Shown here: one piece after another, positions 23,356-30,565 of the stretch
How positions within the stretch are numbered: position 1 is the first letter of the stretch
Layout: each line of letters opens with the position of its first letter
Assembly (NCBI GenBank): GCA_050011315.1
Contig: JBEKJI010000014.1
Span: forward strand, 1-51,775
Direction of reading: 5' to 3'
DNA: 51,775 bases
From: Fen-549 sp050011315
GTDB lineage: Bacteria > Actinomycetota > Thermoleophilia > Gaiellales > Gaiellaceae
Notes under the pieces: generated by a model
Databases searched by the model: none
What the model was told of the DNA's origin: nothing
Seen by the model: only the letters and a program-made list of their open reading frames with translations
Translations under genes and position numbers: made by a program

Positions 23356-24614
23356 TGTTGAATCCTCTCGAGGATGTTGGTCGCGATGTTCTCGATTTCC
23401 ACTGGCGGCCACGTAGTTGACTCGTCTCTTTCAGTAATAAGCACACCACCGGGGGCAACATCGACCAACCAACGGGCTTTCAGTCGATTCGCCTGAGTCA
23501 ACTGTCCCTTTCTGGAGCGGAAGGCGTAGTCCGTATCACATGCCAGACCGTGGTCACGCAGCTTCGCCATCTCGGCAAGAACCCGTGGCCGGTCAACCGG
23601 TGGATGATCGGCCGGTGATTGAACCATGAAGAACACGTCGATCGGCGGTTGCTCAACTTCCTGTCCTTGCTCCTCTAGCGAAAGGACGATCCGCTCAATC
23701 CCGCTGGCAAAGCCGACCGCCGGCGTCGGCGGACCGCCGATCGTCTCGATCAGGTAGTCGTAGCGGCCTCCGGCCGAGACGGTGTCCTGGGCGCCGAGGC
23801 CGACGGCGGCGAACTCGAAGGTGGTGCGGGTGTAGTAGTCGAGGCCGCGCACCAGTCGGGGCGAGAGCGTGTAGGCGACACCGCAGGCATCGAGGTATCG
23901 CCGAACGGCGGCGAAGTGCTCGCGGCACTCGGCGCAGAGCGCCTCCTCGATCGTCGGCGCGTCCTCTAGCAGGGCTGCCAGAGCGGGGTTCTTGGTGTCG
24001 AAGACGCGCAAGGGGCTTGTCGTGCGCTTGTGCCTGGCTTCGGCGTCGAGCTGGGAGGAGTGCTCGTCGAGCCAGGCCTCGAGACGCTCGAGGTAGGCCG
24101 GGCGGCAGGCGCGGTCGCCGATCGAGTTGAGAAGGAGAGTCGTCTGGATACCGAGAGCGTTGAGCCAGACGGCCTGGAGCGAGATCAGCTCGGCGTCGAG
24201 CGCCGGATCCTCCGAGCCGACCGCCTCGACGTTTAGCTGCCAGAACTCGCGATAGCGCCCCTTCTGCGGCCTGGCGTAGCGGAACATCGGCGCCACCAGC
24301 CAGGCCTTGACCGGCTGGGGCTCGCGCTGCAGGCCGTGCTCTACGTAGGCACGGCAGACCTGGGCGGTGGCCTCGGGCCGAAGCGTGAGCGAGCGGCCGC
24401 CACGATCCTCGAACGTGTACATCTCCTTGGAGACGATGTCGGAGACCTCGCCCGAGCTGCGTGCGAACAGCTCGGTCTCCTCGAAGGTCGGAGTGACGAT
24501 ACGCCGGTAGCCGTAGGCGTTGCAAAGCCTCTCGGCCTCGTCCAGCACCCGCTGCCAGCCCGGCCACTCGCGCGGCAGGACGTCGTGGGTTCCCTTGGGC
24601 TTCTCGAAACTCAT
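23352..24614 (-). CDS. hisS: Histidyl-tRNA synthetase
   Basis: A 420-residue class II HisRS of normal length. It starts FEKPKGTHDVLPREW. The motif 2 region is MFRYARPQKGRYREFWQLNVE, the histidine-specific signature is LVRGLDYYTRTTFEF, and motif 3 is GFASGIERIVL. The C-terminal anticodon-binding domain closes the protein. ATG 24614 overlaps the stop of the upstream MBL hydrolase (ATGA) and the gene overlaps aspS by 4 bp, so all three are translationally coupled. The 5' third of the longer open frame is antisense to the MBL gene and was excluded. Confidence 0.96.
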   Translation of the reverse strand: MSFEKPKGTHDVLPREWPGWQRVLDEAERLCNAYGYRRIVTPTFEETELFARSSGEVSDIVSKEMYTFEDRGGRSLTLRPEATAQVCRAYVEHGLQREPQPVKAWLVAPMFRYARPQKGRYREFWQLNVEAVGSEDPALDAELISLQAVWLNALGIQTTLLLNSIGDRACRPAYLERLEAWLDEHSSQLDAEARHKRTTSPLRVFDTKNPALAALLEDAPTIEEALCAECREHFAAVRRYLDACGVAYTLSPRLVRGLDYYTRTTFEFAAVGLGAQDTVSAGGRYDYLIETIGGPPTPAVGFASGIERIVLSLEEQGQEVEQPPIDVFFMVQSPADHPPVDRPRVLAEMAKLRDHGLACDTDYAFRSRKGQLTQANRLKARWLVDVAPGGVLITERDESTTWPPVEIENIATNILERIQQ

Positions 24615-25255
24615 CGGCGCAACTCCGCCAGAAAGGGGTTGGAGCGAAGCTCGGCGCCGAGCGTCGTCTCGGGACCGTGGCCCGAGTAGACGACCGTCTC
24701 GGGCGGGAAGCGCTGGGCGAGCATCTCGATCGAAGCCAGGAGCTCGGTCCAGTCGCCACCGGGAAGATCGGCGCGGCCGACCGAGCCGCGAAAGAGGACG
24801 TCGCCAGAGAAGAGACACCCGCCCGTGGCGAAGGCCATGTGCCCGGGTCGGTGACCGGGCACCGAGACGACCTCGATCTCGAGGCCCGCTAGCTCGAGCG
24901 TCTCGCCGCCTGAGAGGAGATGATCGGGAGCGAAAGCGGGCGCGTCCGGCACGCCCATCCACTCGGAGAGCCCGGACTCCAGCTCGGGCAGCTCCTCGGC
25001 GCCGATGTAGATCGGGGCGCCGGTCGCCTCGGCCAGGCCGGCGACGCCGAGAACGTGATCCCAGTGCCCGTGGGTGAGCAGGATCGCGACCACCCGGGCG
25101 CCCGTCCGCGCCAGCTCCAGGCGCAGTTGAGTGACATCGCCGCCCGGATCGACTACGAGCGCTTCCTTGGCGCCGCGCTCGCGCCGGACGACGAAGCAGT
25201 TCGTCTGCAGCGGGCCCAGCTCGTAACGGTCGACGGCGAGTGTCACAGCCGCCAT
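24611..25255 (-). CDS. MBL-fold metallohydrolase (glyoxalase II-like)
   Basis: A 214-residue metallo-beta-lactamase-fold hydrolase. Metal-binding groups are THGHWDH, PGHRPGHMAF and FSGDVLF, ending with YSGHGPETT; DPGGD precedes the first metal motif. This arrangement matches the glyoxalase II-like subgroup that cleaves thioesters, but the substrate is unknown. It lies between a small membrane protein and hisS with 4-bp overlap to hisS, an association seen in many Gram-positive genomes. Confidence 0.87.
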   Translation of the reverse strand: MAAVTLAVDRYELGPLQTNCFVVRRERGAKEALVVDPGGDVTQLRLELARTGARVVAILLTHGHWDHVLGVAGLAEATGAPIYIGAEELPELESGLSEWMGVPDAPAFAPDHLLSGGETLELAGLEIEVVSVPGHRPGHMAFATGGCLFSGDVLFRGSVGRADLPGGDWTELLASIEMLAQRFPPETVVYSGHGPETTLGAELRSNPFLAELRR

Positions 25256-25286
25256 TCTGACTGGCGCGGCCGCCGGGGGTGGATTT

Positions 25287-25703
25287 CTACTTCGAGCGGG
25301 GCTCGCTCGGAGGCGGGAGCTGGCCGGTTCGCCGTAGATAGGAGCGATACATCATCCGTTGCATCATCCACATCAGCGGCAGCATGAGGGCTGTATAGAG
25401 GGCCGCGATCCCGGCGGATTTCCAGATCGGGCCCCTATAGAGAATCGAGAAGGCGGCTAAAAGGATGAAGTAGAAGATGAGCACCTGCTTGCGCATGAAG
25501 CGCCAGCTCGGCGGCTGCACCGGGCGTACGCCGGCGGCCGGCCGGCGGCTGTTCGAAGACACGGCGGCCCGGCGCTGCTTCTCTTTGGGCGAGGGCGGAG
25601 GCTGCTCGACCTCGACCTCGTTGCCTTCCTCGTCGATGTAGACGTACTCGTATTCGTGCCGGCGATCCTTTTCGCGCCGGCGGCGCTGTTTCTTGGTAGC
25701 CAT
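25287..25703 (-). CDS. Small basic membrane protein, function unknown
   Basis: A 138-residue protein with a very basic start (ATKKQRRRREKDRRHEYEYV), an acidic-Pro linker, and two hydrophobic segments: about 74-92 (KQVLIFYFILLAAFSILY) and 98-118 (SAGIAALYTALMLPLMWMM), then a basic tail. Topology is likely N-in, C-in. I chose ATG 25703 over a TTG three codons upstream. A TAACCT -10 box lies 8 nt before it, so this gene probably heads the MBL-hisS-aspS operon. Confidence 0.7.
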   Translation of the reverse strand: MATKKQRRRREKDRRHEYEYVYIDEEGNEVEVEQPPPSPKEKQRRAAVSSNSRRPAAGVRPVQPPSWRFMRKQVLIFYFILLAAFSILYRGPIWKSAGIAALYTALMLPLMWMMQRMMYRSYLRRTGQLPPPSEPRSK

Positions 25704-25889
25704 TGCCGTCAAGGTTAGCGCTAGCGAGGACTACCGGGAGCGGGTTTCTGGTGGGCGATCGAACGACGAGCCGACTGAATCTGAGACAGCTCTCTGGTCG
25801 CCCGCTCTAGCGGGGTACCGGCAAAGCGCTGTCACGAGCGACCGGAGAACGCCCCTGGCGTTCCGGATCTGCGCCGGTTCGAGAACGGA

Positions 25890-25987
25890 GAAAAGACCCA
25901 CTTTCGACACGCTTTCGACTTGACACCAACCGGGGTCACGCACCGCTTGGTGTCAAGAGGTGTTCGTGCCGAAAATGGGACGTTTTC
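25890..25987. repeat. 98-bp palindromic element
   Basis: Two arms of about 43 nt are near reverse complements. Each has GAAAA, then CCCA, TTTCG, CACG and TTGACACCAA. The inner TTGACACCAA (25920-25929) and TTGGTGTCAA (25947-25956) pair perfectly over 10 bp. The element fills much of the 317-bp gap between the small membrane protein gene and ftcD; the rest of the gap has no gene. Confidence 0.7.
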
Positions 25988-26020
25988 TTCACAACGAACC
26001 CGCCTCGCCGGTGGGTCTCC

Positions 26021-26908
26021 TCAGGACTCCAAGCGCCTCGGCTTTTCGAGCCTCAGCTCGAGAATCTTTGAGCGATCGAAATGAAGCCCCATTTGCTCTG
26101 CCTCGGCTGCCGCTCCGGCCGGAATCAGGCCGACCAGCTCCGAGCCGGCGACCTCCGCACCGCGCTCGGCGGCCTCCCGCTCGATACGCGCGACGATCTC
26201 GCTCAGACCACTCGCCTGCCAGTCCTCGATGTTCATGCTCACCTGGACTTGACCGGCGCCGGGCAGCTCCAGCCCGAGCGCTCGCACCCCGGCGAAGCCT
26301 CCGCCGCTCTCGCGCACAACGGCGGCTATCTCTTTCGCCGCCTCGAGGCTCCCGCGCAGGTTAACGTTGAAGGCGATCAGAGGACGGCGGGCGCCGACCA
26401 GAACCGCGCCCGCACGCGGATCGAGTGCTGCGGGCCCGAAGTCCGGCTTCAGCTCGCCGCTCTCGATTCGGCGCGCCAGCTCCTCCGCTCCGCCGCGGCG
26501 AAGCTCGGCCAAGCGGCGGCCGGCCGCAAGCTCCCCGTAAAGGAAGACCGGCAGCCCGAGCTCGGAGCCGATCCGCTCGCCTAGCTCGAGCGCGGCCGCC
26601 CGCGCGCGCTCGATGTCCTCGGGCTGGATCGCCACGAGCGGCAGCACGTCCGCGACTCCAACGCGGGGATGAACGCCCTCGTGACGGCGCAGGTCGATCC
26701 GCTCCCGCGCCAGCGCAACCCCGGCCAGGAGTGCGGCGACAAGCTCCTGCTCGCTTCCGGCCAGCGTAAAGACCGAGCGGTTGTGATCGGGATCGGCGTG
26801 GACGTCGAGCAGCGTGGCGCGGGTCGCGAGTGCTTCGGCGATTGCGTCGATCGTCGCCCGGTCGCGGCCCTCGGAGAAGTTGGGTACTGCCTCCAGCGGG
26901 AAGGGCAT
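26021..26908 (-). CDS. ftcD: Glutamate formimidoyltransferase
   Basis: A 295-residue formiminotransferase (FtcD N- and C-domains only, without cyclodeaminase). It moves the formimino group from formiminoglutamate to tetrahydrofolate in histidine degradation. VPNFSEGRD opens the protein, RRHEGVHPRVGVADVLPL carries the catalytic His, and LIAFNVNLRG, QVQVSMNIEDW and ELVGLIPA follow as in the family. ATG 26908 is exactly 6 nt downstream of a TAGAGT -10 box on the minus strand, which overlaps the -10 box of the divergent methyltransferase. No other hut genes are present, so one-carbon metabolism is an alternative role. Confidence 0.92.
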   Translation of the reverse strand: MPFPLEAVPNFSEGRDRATIDAIAEALATRATLLDVHADPDHNRSVFTLAGSEQELVAALLAGVALARERIDLRRHEGVHPRVGVADVLPLVAIQPEDIERARAAALELGERIGSELGLPVFLYGELAAGRRLAELRRGGAEELARRIESGELKPDFGPAALDPRAGAVLVGARRPLIAFNVNLRGSLEAAKEIAAVVRESGGGFAGVRALGLELPGAGQVQVSMNIEDWQASGLSEIVARIEREAAERGAEVAGSELVGLIPAGAAAEAEQMGLHFDRSKILELRLEKPRRLES

Positions 26909-26913
26909 GCGGT

Positions 26914-26920
26914 TACTCTA
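26914..26920. promoter_or_regulatory. Symmetrical divergent promoter (TACTCTA) of ftcD and methyltransferase
   Basis: TACTCTA reads as TACTCT (-10, plus strand, 7 nt before the methyltransferase GTG) and as TAGAGT (-10, minus strand, 6 nt before the ftcD ATG). Both genes would be leaderless and share one promoter core in an 18-bp gap. Confidence 0.5.
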
Positions 26921-26926
26921 GGTGCC

Positions 26927-27523
26927 GTGAGGGAGTACTACGACGCCCGCGCGCCGGAGTACGACGACTGGTATCTCGGTCGCGGTTTGTTCAGCGAGCG
27001 TAAGCGGCCCGGCTGGGAACAGGAGCTGGCGGCGCTCGAGCGGGCACTGGCCTCGCTTTCCTACGCTCATACCCTCGACGTCGGCTGCGGAACCGGCTTC
27101 TTGACCCGTCACCTTCCGGGTGAGGTCGTCGGGCTCGATCAGAGCGAAGGAATGCTCGAGATCGCCCGCGAGCGCGTCCCTGAGGCCGCCTTCGTTCTCG
27201 GCGACGCCTTCGCGCTGCCGTTCGCAGACGGCGTTTTCGAGCGCGTCTTCACGGCTCACTTCTACGGACACCTCGATCAAAACGAACGGCTGCTCTTCCT
27301 CGCCGACGCTGCTCGAGTCGCCCCCGAGCTGATCGTCTGCGATGCCGCACGCCGCCCTGACCGCGAGCCCGAGGAGCTGCAGGAGCGAATCCTCGAGGAC
27401 GGCTCTAGTTGGCAGGTGTACAAGCGCTTCTTCGTCGCCGAGGAGTTGGCCGCGGAGCTCGGCGGCGGCGAGGTGATCTTCAGCGGCGACTGGTTCGTGG
27501 TCGTGCGCTCCGAGCGCGTCTGA
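26927..27523 (+). CDS. Class I SAM-dependent methyltransferase
   Basis: A 198-residue methyltransferase. It begins REYYDARAPEYDDWYLGRG, like UbiE/MenG-type enzymes. Motif I is TLDVGCGTGFLTRHL, then VVGLDQSEGMLEIARERV and the motif II region LPFADGVFERVFTAHFYGHL. The C-terminal part is short. GTG 26927 gives the expected N-terminus and lies 7 nt after a TACTCT -10 box; the longer upstream frame is antisense to ftcD. The acceptor substrate is unknown. Confidence 0.83.
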   Translation: MREYYDARAPEYDDWYLGRGLFSERKRPGWEQELAALERALASLSYAHTLDVGCGTGFLTRHLPGEVVGLDQSEGMLEIARERVPEAAFVLGDAFALPFADGVFERVFTAHFYGHLDQNERLLFLADAARVAPELIVCDAARRPDREPEELQERILEDGSSWQVYKRFFVAEELAAELGGGEVIFSGDWFVVVRSERV

Positions 27524-27698
27524 CTCGCAGCGTGAAAACAGCTGATGCTCGCGCGCCGGCTGTTATATGCTGGCGGGGTCAGCGGGCCTCTTGCTTCCTT
27601 CATCGCGAGTCGGCTCTAGCCTCGACCGGGTGTTGGGATACGTAGCGCGCCGCCGTGGCTGCCGGATCGCTTGTCGAGGTCGAGAGAGGGGAATGGCG

Positions 27699-28463
27699 AT
27701 GAGAACCAGGGCGTACTGGCTGTTAGGGCTCGCGGCAGCGCTAGCGCTGCCGCTCCTGGCCGGAGCCGGAGTGGCGCCGGCCGCATCGAAGCACCCGGCG
27801 AATGTATTCAGGTCCTATCGCGCCGTGATAACCGGTTTCAAGATCACGGCGGAGGAGAAGTGGGGCTTTTCGGTGACGAACCAGTCCAACAACTCGGGTT
27901 GGATGACCGCAACCGGCGATGTGACCTGGGCTGCGAGCTTGAACAAAGCGTATCTTCCCGCAAAGCGAAGGTTCAACTTGTACCTGCGTGTCGAGGGGGG
28001 CGGCTCGAAGCTCTGGCCGACAACGATCGTGATTCCGGTGCACCAGCCTCACTACACCATCGACACCGAGGGGGCTACGGAGCAATGGGGCTCAGAATCC
28101 TGCAGCGGCGGCGGGGAGCTCGGCCTCGACGACCCCCCCGAGTTGTTCCTCACCGTGGAGTCGGGGCCGAAAAAGAACGGCCATTCCACTCTGGCCATCA
28201 TCTGGCCGGATTTCTCCGTCATGACGCTCGGTCACTCGAAGTGCGGCAGCGGCCCTCATCCGATCAGCGACACTTCTAACAAGAGGTTCGAGTCGGTCAC
28301 GCCGATGGCGGAGCTCACGAGCCACAACACGGTCACCCTGCACGGCGGCGGGGTCATCCCGGTCGTCCCGACCAGTACCGAGGATTGCTTCGGATGCATC
28401 GGCTTCAAGGGCAGCGGAAGCTACACCTGGGAGGCGTCCATCACCCTGCGGGAGACTGTTTGA
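27699..28463 (+). CDS. Secreted protein, function unknown
   Basis: A 254-residue protein with a clear Sec signal peptide (RTRAYWLLGLAAALALPLLA, cleavage probably near residue 28-30). The mature part is rich in Thr, Ser and Gly with beta-strand character and four cysteines in ESCSGG, HSKCGS and DCFGCIG, suggesting two disulfides. I recognise no family. Of two ATGs, 27699 is preferred because GAGAGAGGGG lies about 8 nt upstream; ATG 27693 is too close. The 175-bp gap upstream holds a TATGCT -10-like box and a short inverted repeat but no gene. Confidence 0.7.
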   Translation: MRTRAYWLLGLAAALALPLLAGAGVAPAASKHPANVFRSYRAVITGFKITAEEKWGFSVTNQSNNSGWMTATGDVTWAASLNKAYLPAKRRFNLYLRVEGGGSKLWPTTIVIPVHQPHYTIDTEGATEQWGSESCSGGGELGLDDPPELFLTVESGPKKNGHSTLAIIWPDFSVMTLGHSKCGSGPHPISDTSNKRFESVTPMAELTSHNTVTLHGGGVIPVVPTSTEDCFGCIGFKGSGSYTWEASITLRETV

Positions 28464-28484
28464 GAGGCTTCGAGTAGCAACAGG

Positions 28485-29117
28485 GTGCTCGGCGGCAAAC
28501 GCTCGCTCGTGACCGTGCGGCGCTCGTCGTATCGCTCGCTTGCCTCCCTGCAACGCGACAACCGCGCCTGCCGGGCCTGCGCCGAGGCTGGGTATCCGAT
28601 CCAGTCGAGGCCGGTCTTCGAGGGGCGCGCCGGACAGCGCGCCTACCTCTTCGGCCTGGCGCCGGGCGTGGTCGAGGGCGAGGAGCGCCGTCCCTGGCGT
28701 GGGCGCGCGGGAAAGGCGCTCCGCCGCTGGCTCGAGCTGGACGAGGAGAGCTTCTACGAGACTTTCTACTGCGCCGCAGTCACCCGCTGTTACCCCGGCA
28801 AGCCGCCCTCGGGCCGCGGCGACCGCCCCTCCACCCCGGAGGAACGAAGGCTCTGCGCCTTCTGGCAGGAGTGGGAGCTGCGCCTGCTCCGCCCCGGGCT
28901 GCTCGTGCCGGTCGGCGGCACGGCGATCAGGCGCCTGCTCGGCTTCGACTCCCTCGCCTGCGTAGGCACGCGGATCGAACTGGCGGACGCAGTGGCGATC
29001 CCGCTTCCGCATCCCTCCGGCGCCTCGGGCTGGCTCAACGACGCGACGAACAGAGCGAGGCTCGAACAGGCGCTCGGTTTCCTGCACACCGAGCTGAGCG
29101 AGCGTTCAGGAACGTAG
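28485..29117 (+). CDS. Uracil-DNA glycosylase superfamily protein with Fe-S ligands
   Basis: A 210-residue UDG-fold protein. Cys29 and Cys32 (CRAC), Cys102 (AVTRCYPGKPP) and Cys124 (RRLCAFW) match the four [4Fe-4S] ligands of family 4/5 enzymes. Motif A is GLAPGVVEGEERRPWRGRAG (57-76) and motif B is PHPSGASGWLN. GLAPG resembles family 5, whereas the Glu pattern resembles family 4, so subfamily is unclear. It probably removes uracil or related bases from DNA. The GTG start at 28485 is uncertain; GTG codons 8 and 10 further in are alternatives. It converges on rtcB with a 2-bp gap. Confidence 0.82.
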   Translation: MLGGKRSLVTVRRSSYRSLASLQRDNRACRACAEAGYPIQSRPVFEGRAGQRAYLFGLAPGVVEGEERRPWRGRAGKALRRWLELDEESFYETFYCAAVTRCYPGKPPSGRGDRPSTPEERRLCAFWQEWELRLLRPGLLVPVGGTAIRRLLGFDSLACVGTRIELADAVAIPLPHPSGASGWLNDATNRARLEQALGFLHTELSERSGT

Positions 29118-29119
29118 GG

Positions 29120-30355
29120 TCAGTCTTTGTACGGATCGAAGATGTCTTCTCCGGCCATGACCACACCGATCGGCCGAAGAGTGTGCTCGACGCGAATGTT
29201 CGGATGCTGCGCCAGCACCGTGCGCAGGTCCTTGTATACGGCTGGGGCCTCGTCGGCTCCGGCTCCGCGCACAACGATCCCGCGCTTGGCCAGATCCGTC
29301 TTCACCTCGTCGAAGTCGATCAGAGCCGTCGACTTGTCGCGCACCCGGCCTTTGAACCTGTAGGTCGTTCCGTCCGGCCGCGTTCGCATCTCCACGACCT
29401 TCTTCCACTTGCCGGCGGCCTTCATGCGAGAGACGAGGCGACCGGCTCCATGCGGCGCAGAGCTCAGAGCGCCGATGTCTTCGCCCGTGCCTCGCACTAT
29501 CACGGAGATATCGCCCATGCTGCCGCCGATGAATGCCGGCGCGCCGGTCAACGGCGTTGCGCCCTTGCGAACGACGTAGAGACCGTTCTCGAGCCAGGCG
29601 TAGTTGTGGTGGCAGTGAACGGACTTAGTGACCTGCGGATTGTCGAGAATGCCAAGCAGTTGATCCACGACGATATCCCTGCCCGCATAGGCATAGTCAC
29701 CCGCCAGTACCATGAGCTCGAGGTACGTGGCGCCCGACGGCGAGCGGACGTCGAGCACGGTGGGCTCTTCTTTTTCCGGCACACGGTCGGTGAAAGCCCT
29801 GCCCGCGGCCACGCTCAGGAATCCCGAAGCGACCTTGTGGCCGAAGCCCCTCGATCCGAAGTGGCAGGCGATCCAGAGCCATCCGTCCTCGTCGGCGAGC
29901 AGATCGACGTAGTGATTGCCCGATCCGACCGTGCCGAGCTGGTCGCGGGCCAGGCTGCGCAGCTTCGGATCGATCTCGTCGGCGGTTTTCCAGCGCTCGT
30001 CGTCGAGCACCGGGCTGTCGACCGGATCTGGGTTCTTTCTTCCGATCCCGAAGGCGACGCGGTGCTCGATCTCCCGTAGCGTCGGTTCCACGTCGACCTC
30101 ATCGGCGCGAATATCCGTTCTCACCGCCTTGTTGCCACAGGCGATATCGAAGCCGACGCCCGACGGAGAGATCGCGCCCGCATAGGCGACCACGCCGCCG
30201 ATCGGCATCGAGTAGCCAAGATGGTGATCGGCCATCAGGGCCCCGGCGATTGCTCGCTCGTCGGCGAGGCAGGCGACTATCTGCCGGACGGCTCCTTCGT
30301 CCGGATCGCCGAAGATCGCTCGGAGCTTGGGGGAGATCGCGGAGGAATCGCTCAT
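29120..30355 (-). CDS. rtcB: RtcB-type 3'-phosphate RNA ligase
   Basis: A 411-residue RtcB ligase, which joins RNA 2',3'-cyclic phosphate or 3'-phosphate ends to 5'-OH ends using GTP and manganese. Metal and guanylation motifs are present: MADHHLGYSMPIGGVVAY, SGVGFDIACGNKAVRT with the metal Cys, GTVGSGNHYVDLL, HFGSRGFGHKVA, HCHHNYAW and SAPHGAGRLVSR with the His that carries GMP. The C-terminal VVMAGEDIFDPYK is also typical. I use ATG 30355; ten extra residues upstream are unlikely. No archease or RtcA is adjacent. Likely roles are tRNA or rRNA repair after stress. Confidence 0.93.
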   Translation of the reverse strand: MSDSSAISPKLRAIFGDPDEGAVRQIVACLADERAIAGALMADHHLGYSMPIGGVVAYAGAISPSGVGFDIACGNKAVRTDIRADEVDVEPTLREIEHRVAFGIGRKNPDPVDSPVLDDERWKTADEIDPKLRSLARDQLGTVGSGNHYVDLLADEDGWLWIACHFGSRGFGHKVASGFLSVAAGRAFTDRVPEKEEPTVLDVRSPSGATYLELMVLAGDYAYAGRDIVVDQLLGILDNPQVTKSVHCHHNYAWLENGLYVVRKGATPLTGAPAFIGGSMGDISVIVRGTGEDIGALSSAPHGAGRLVSRMKAAGKWKKVVEMRTRPDGTTYRFKGRVRDKSTALIDFDEVKTDLAKRGIVVRGAGADEAPAVYKDLRTVLAQHPNIRVEHTLRPIGVVMAGEDIFDPYKD

Positions 30356-30506
30356 CGTGAAAGCAGCGTAGCGCTGCTCTTCCACTTCCCGCGGGCCGTC
30401 AGATCGGCCGTGATCTAGTCCTTCGTGTTGTCAGCCATGCCGGCGGATTTCGACCATGCGGGGAAGAGTTGAGACGACGAGATTCGCGCGATTCGATCAC
30501 GTTCAC

Positions 30507-30557
30507 TTGACGCTACCCTGACATATCGATAAAAATCGATCATCGACACCTATCGAT
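30507..30557 (+). promoter_or_regulatory. Promoter and triple ATCGAT operator-like sites of the ABC exporter operon
   Basis: TTGACG (30507-30512), a 17-nt spacer and TAAAAA (30530-30535) form a recognisable promoter. ATCGAT occurs three times, at 30525-30530, 30535-30540 and 30552-30557, overlapping the -10 and the start site; the first two form a spaced palindrome (ATCGAT-AAAA-ATCGAT). This suggests repressor control. The 5' UTR would be about 24 nt with no Shine-Dalgarno sequence. Confidence 0.55.
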
Positions 30558-30565
30558 ATAAGCCC

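Noticed and set aside
26669..26926. An N-terminal extension of the methyltransferase
   Set aside because: This part of the open frame is antisense to ftcD. GTG 26927 gives the family's usual N-terminus and has a -10 box 7 nt upstream.
28092..29087. A 331-codon minus-strand open frame
   Set aside because: It is antisense to the uracil-DNA glycosylase and the secreted protein genes and has a shadow-like composition.
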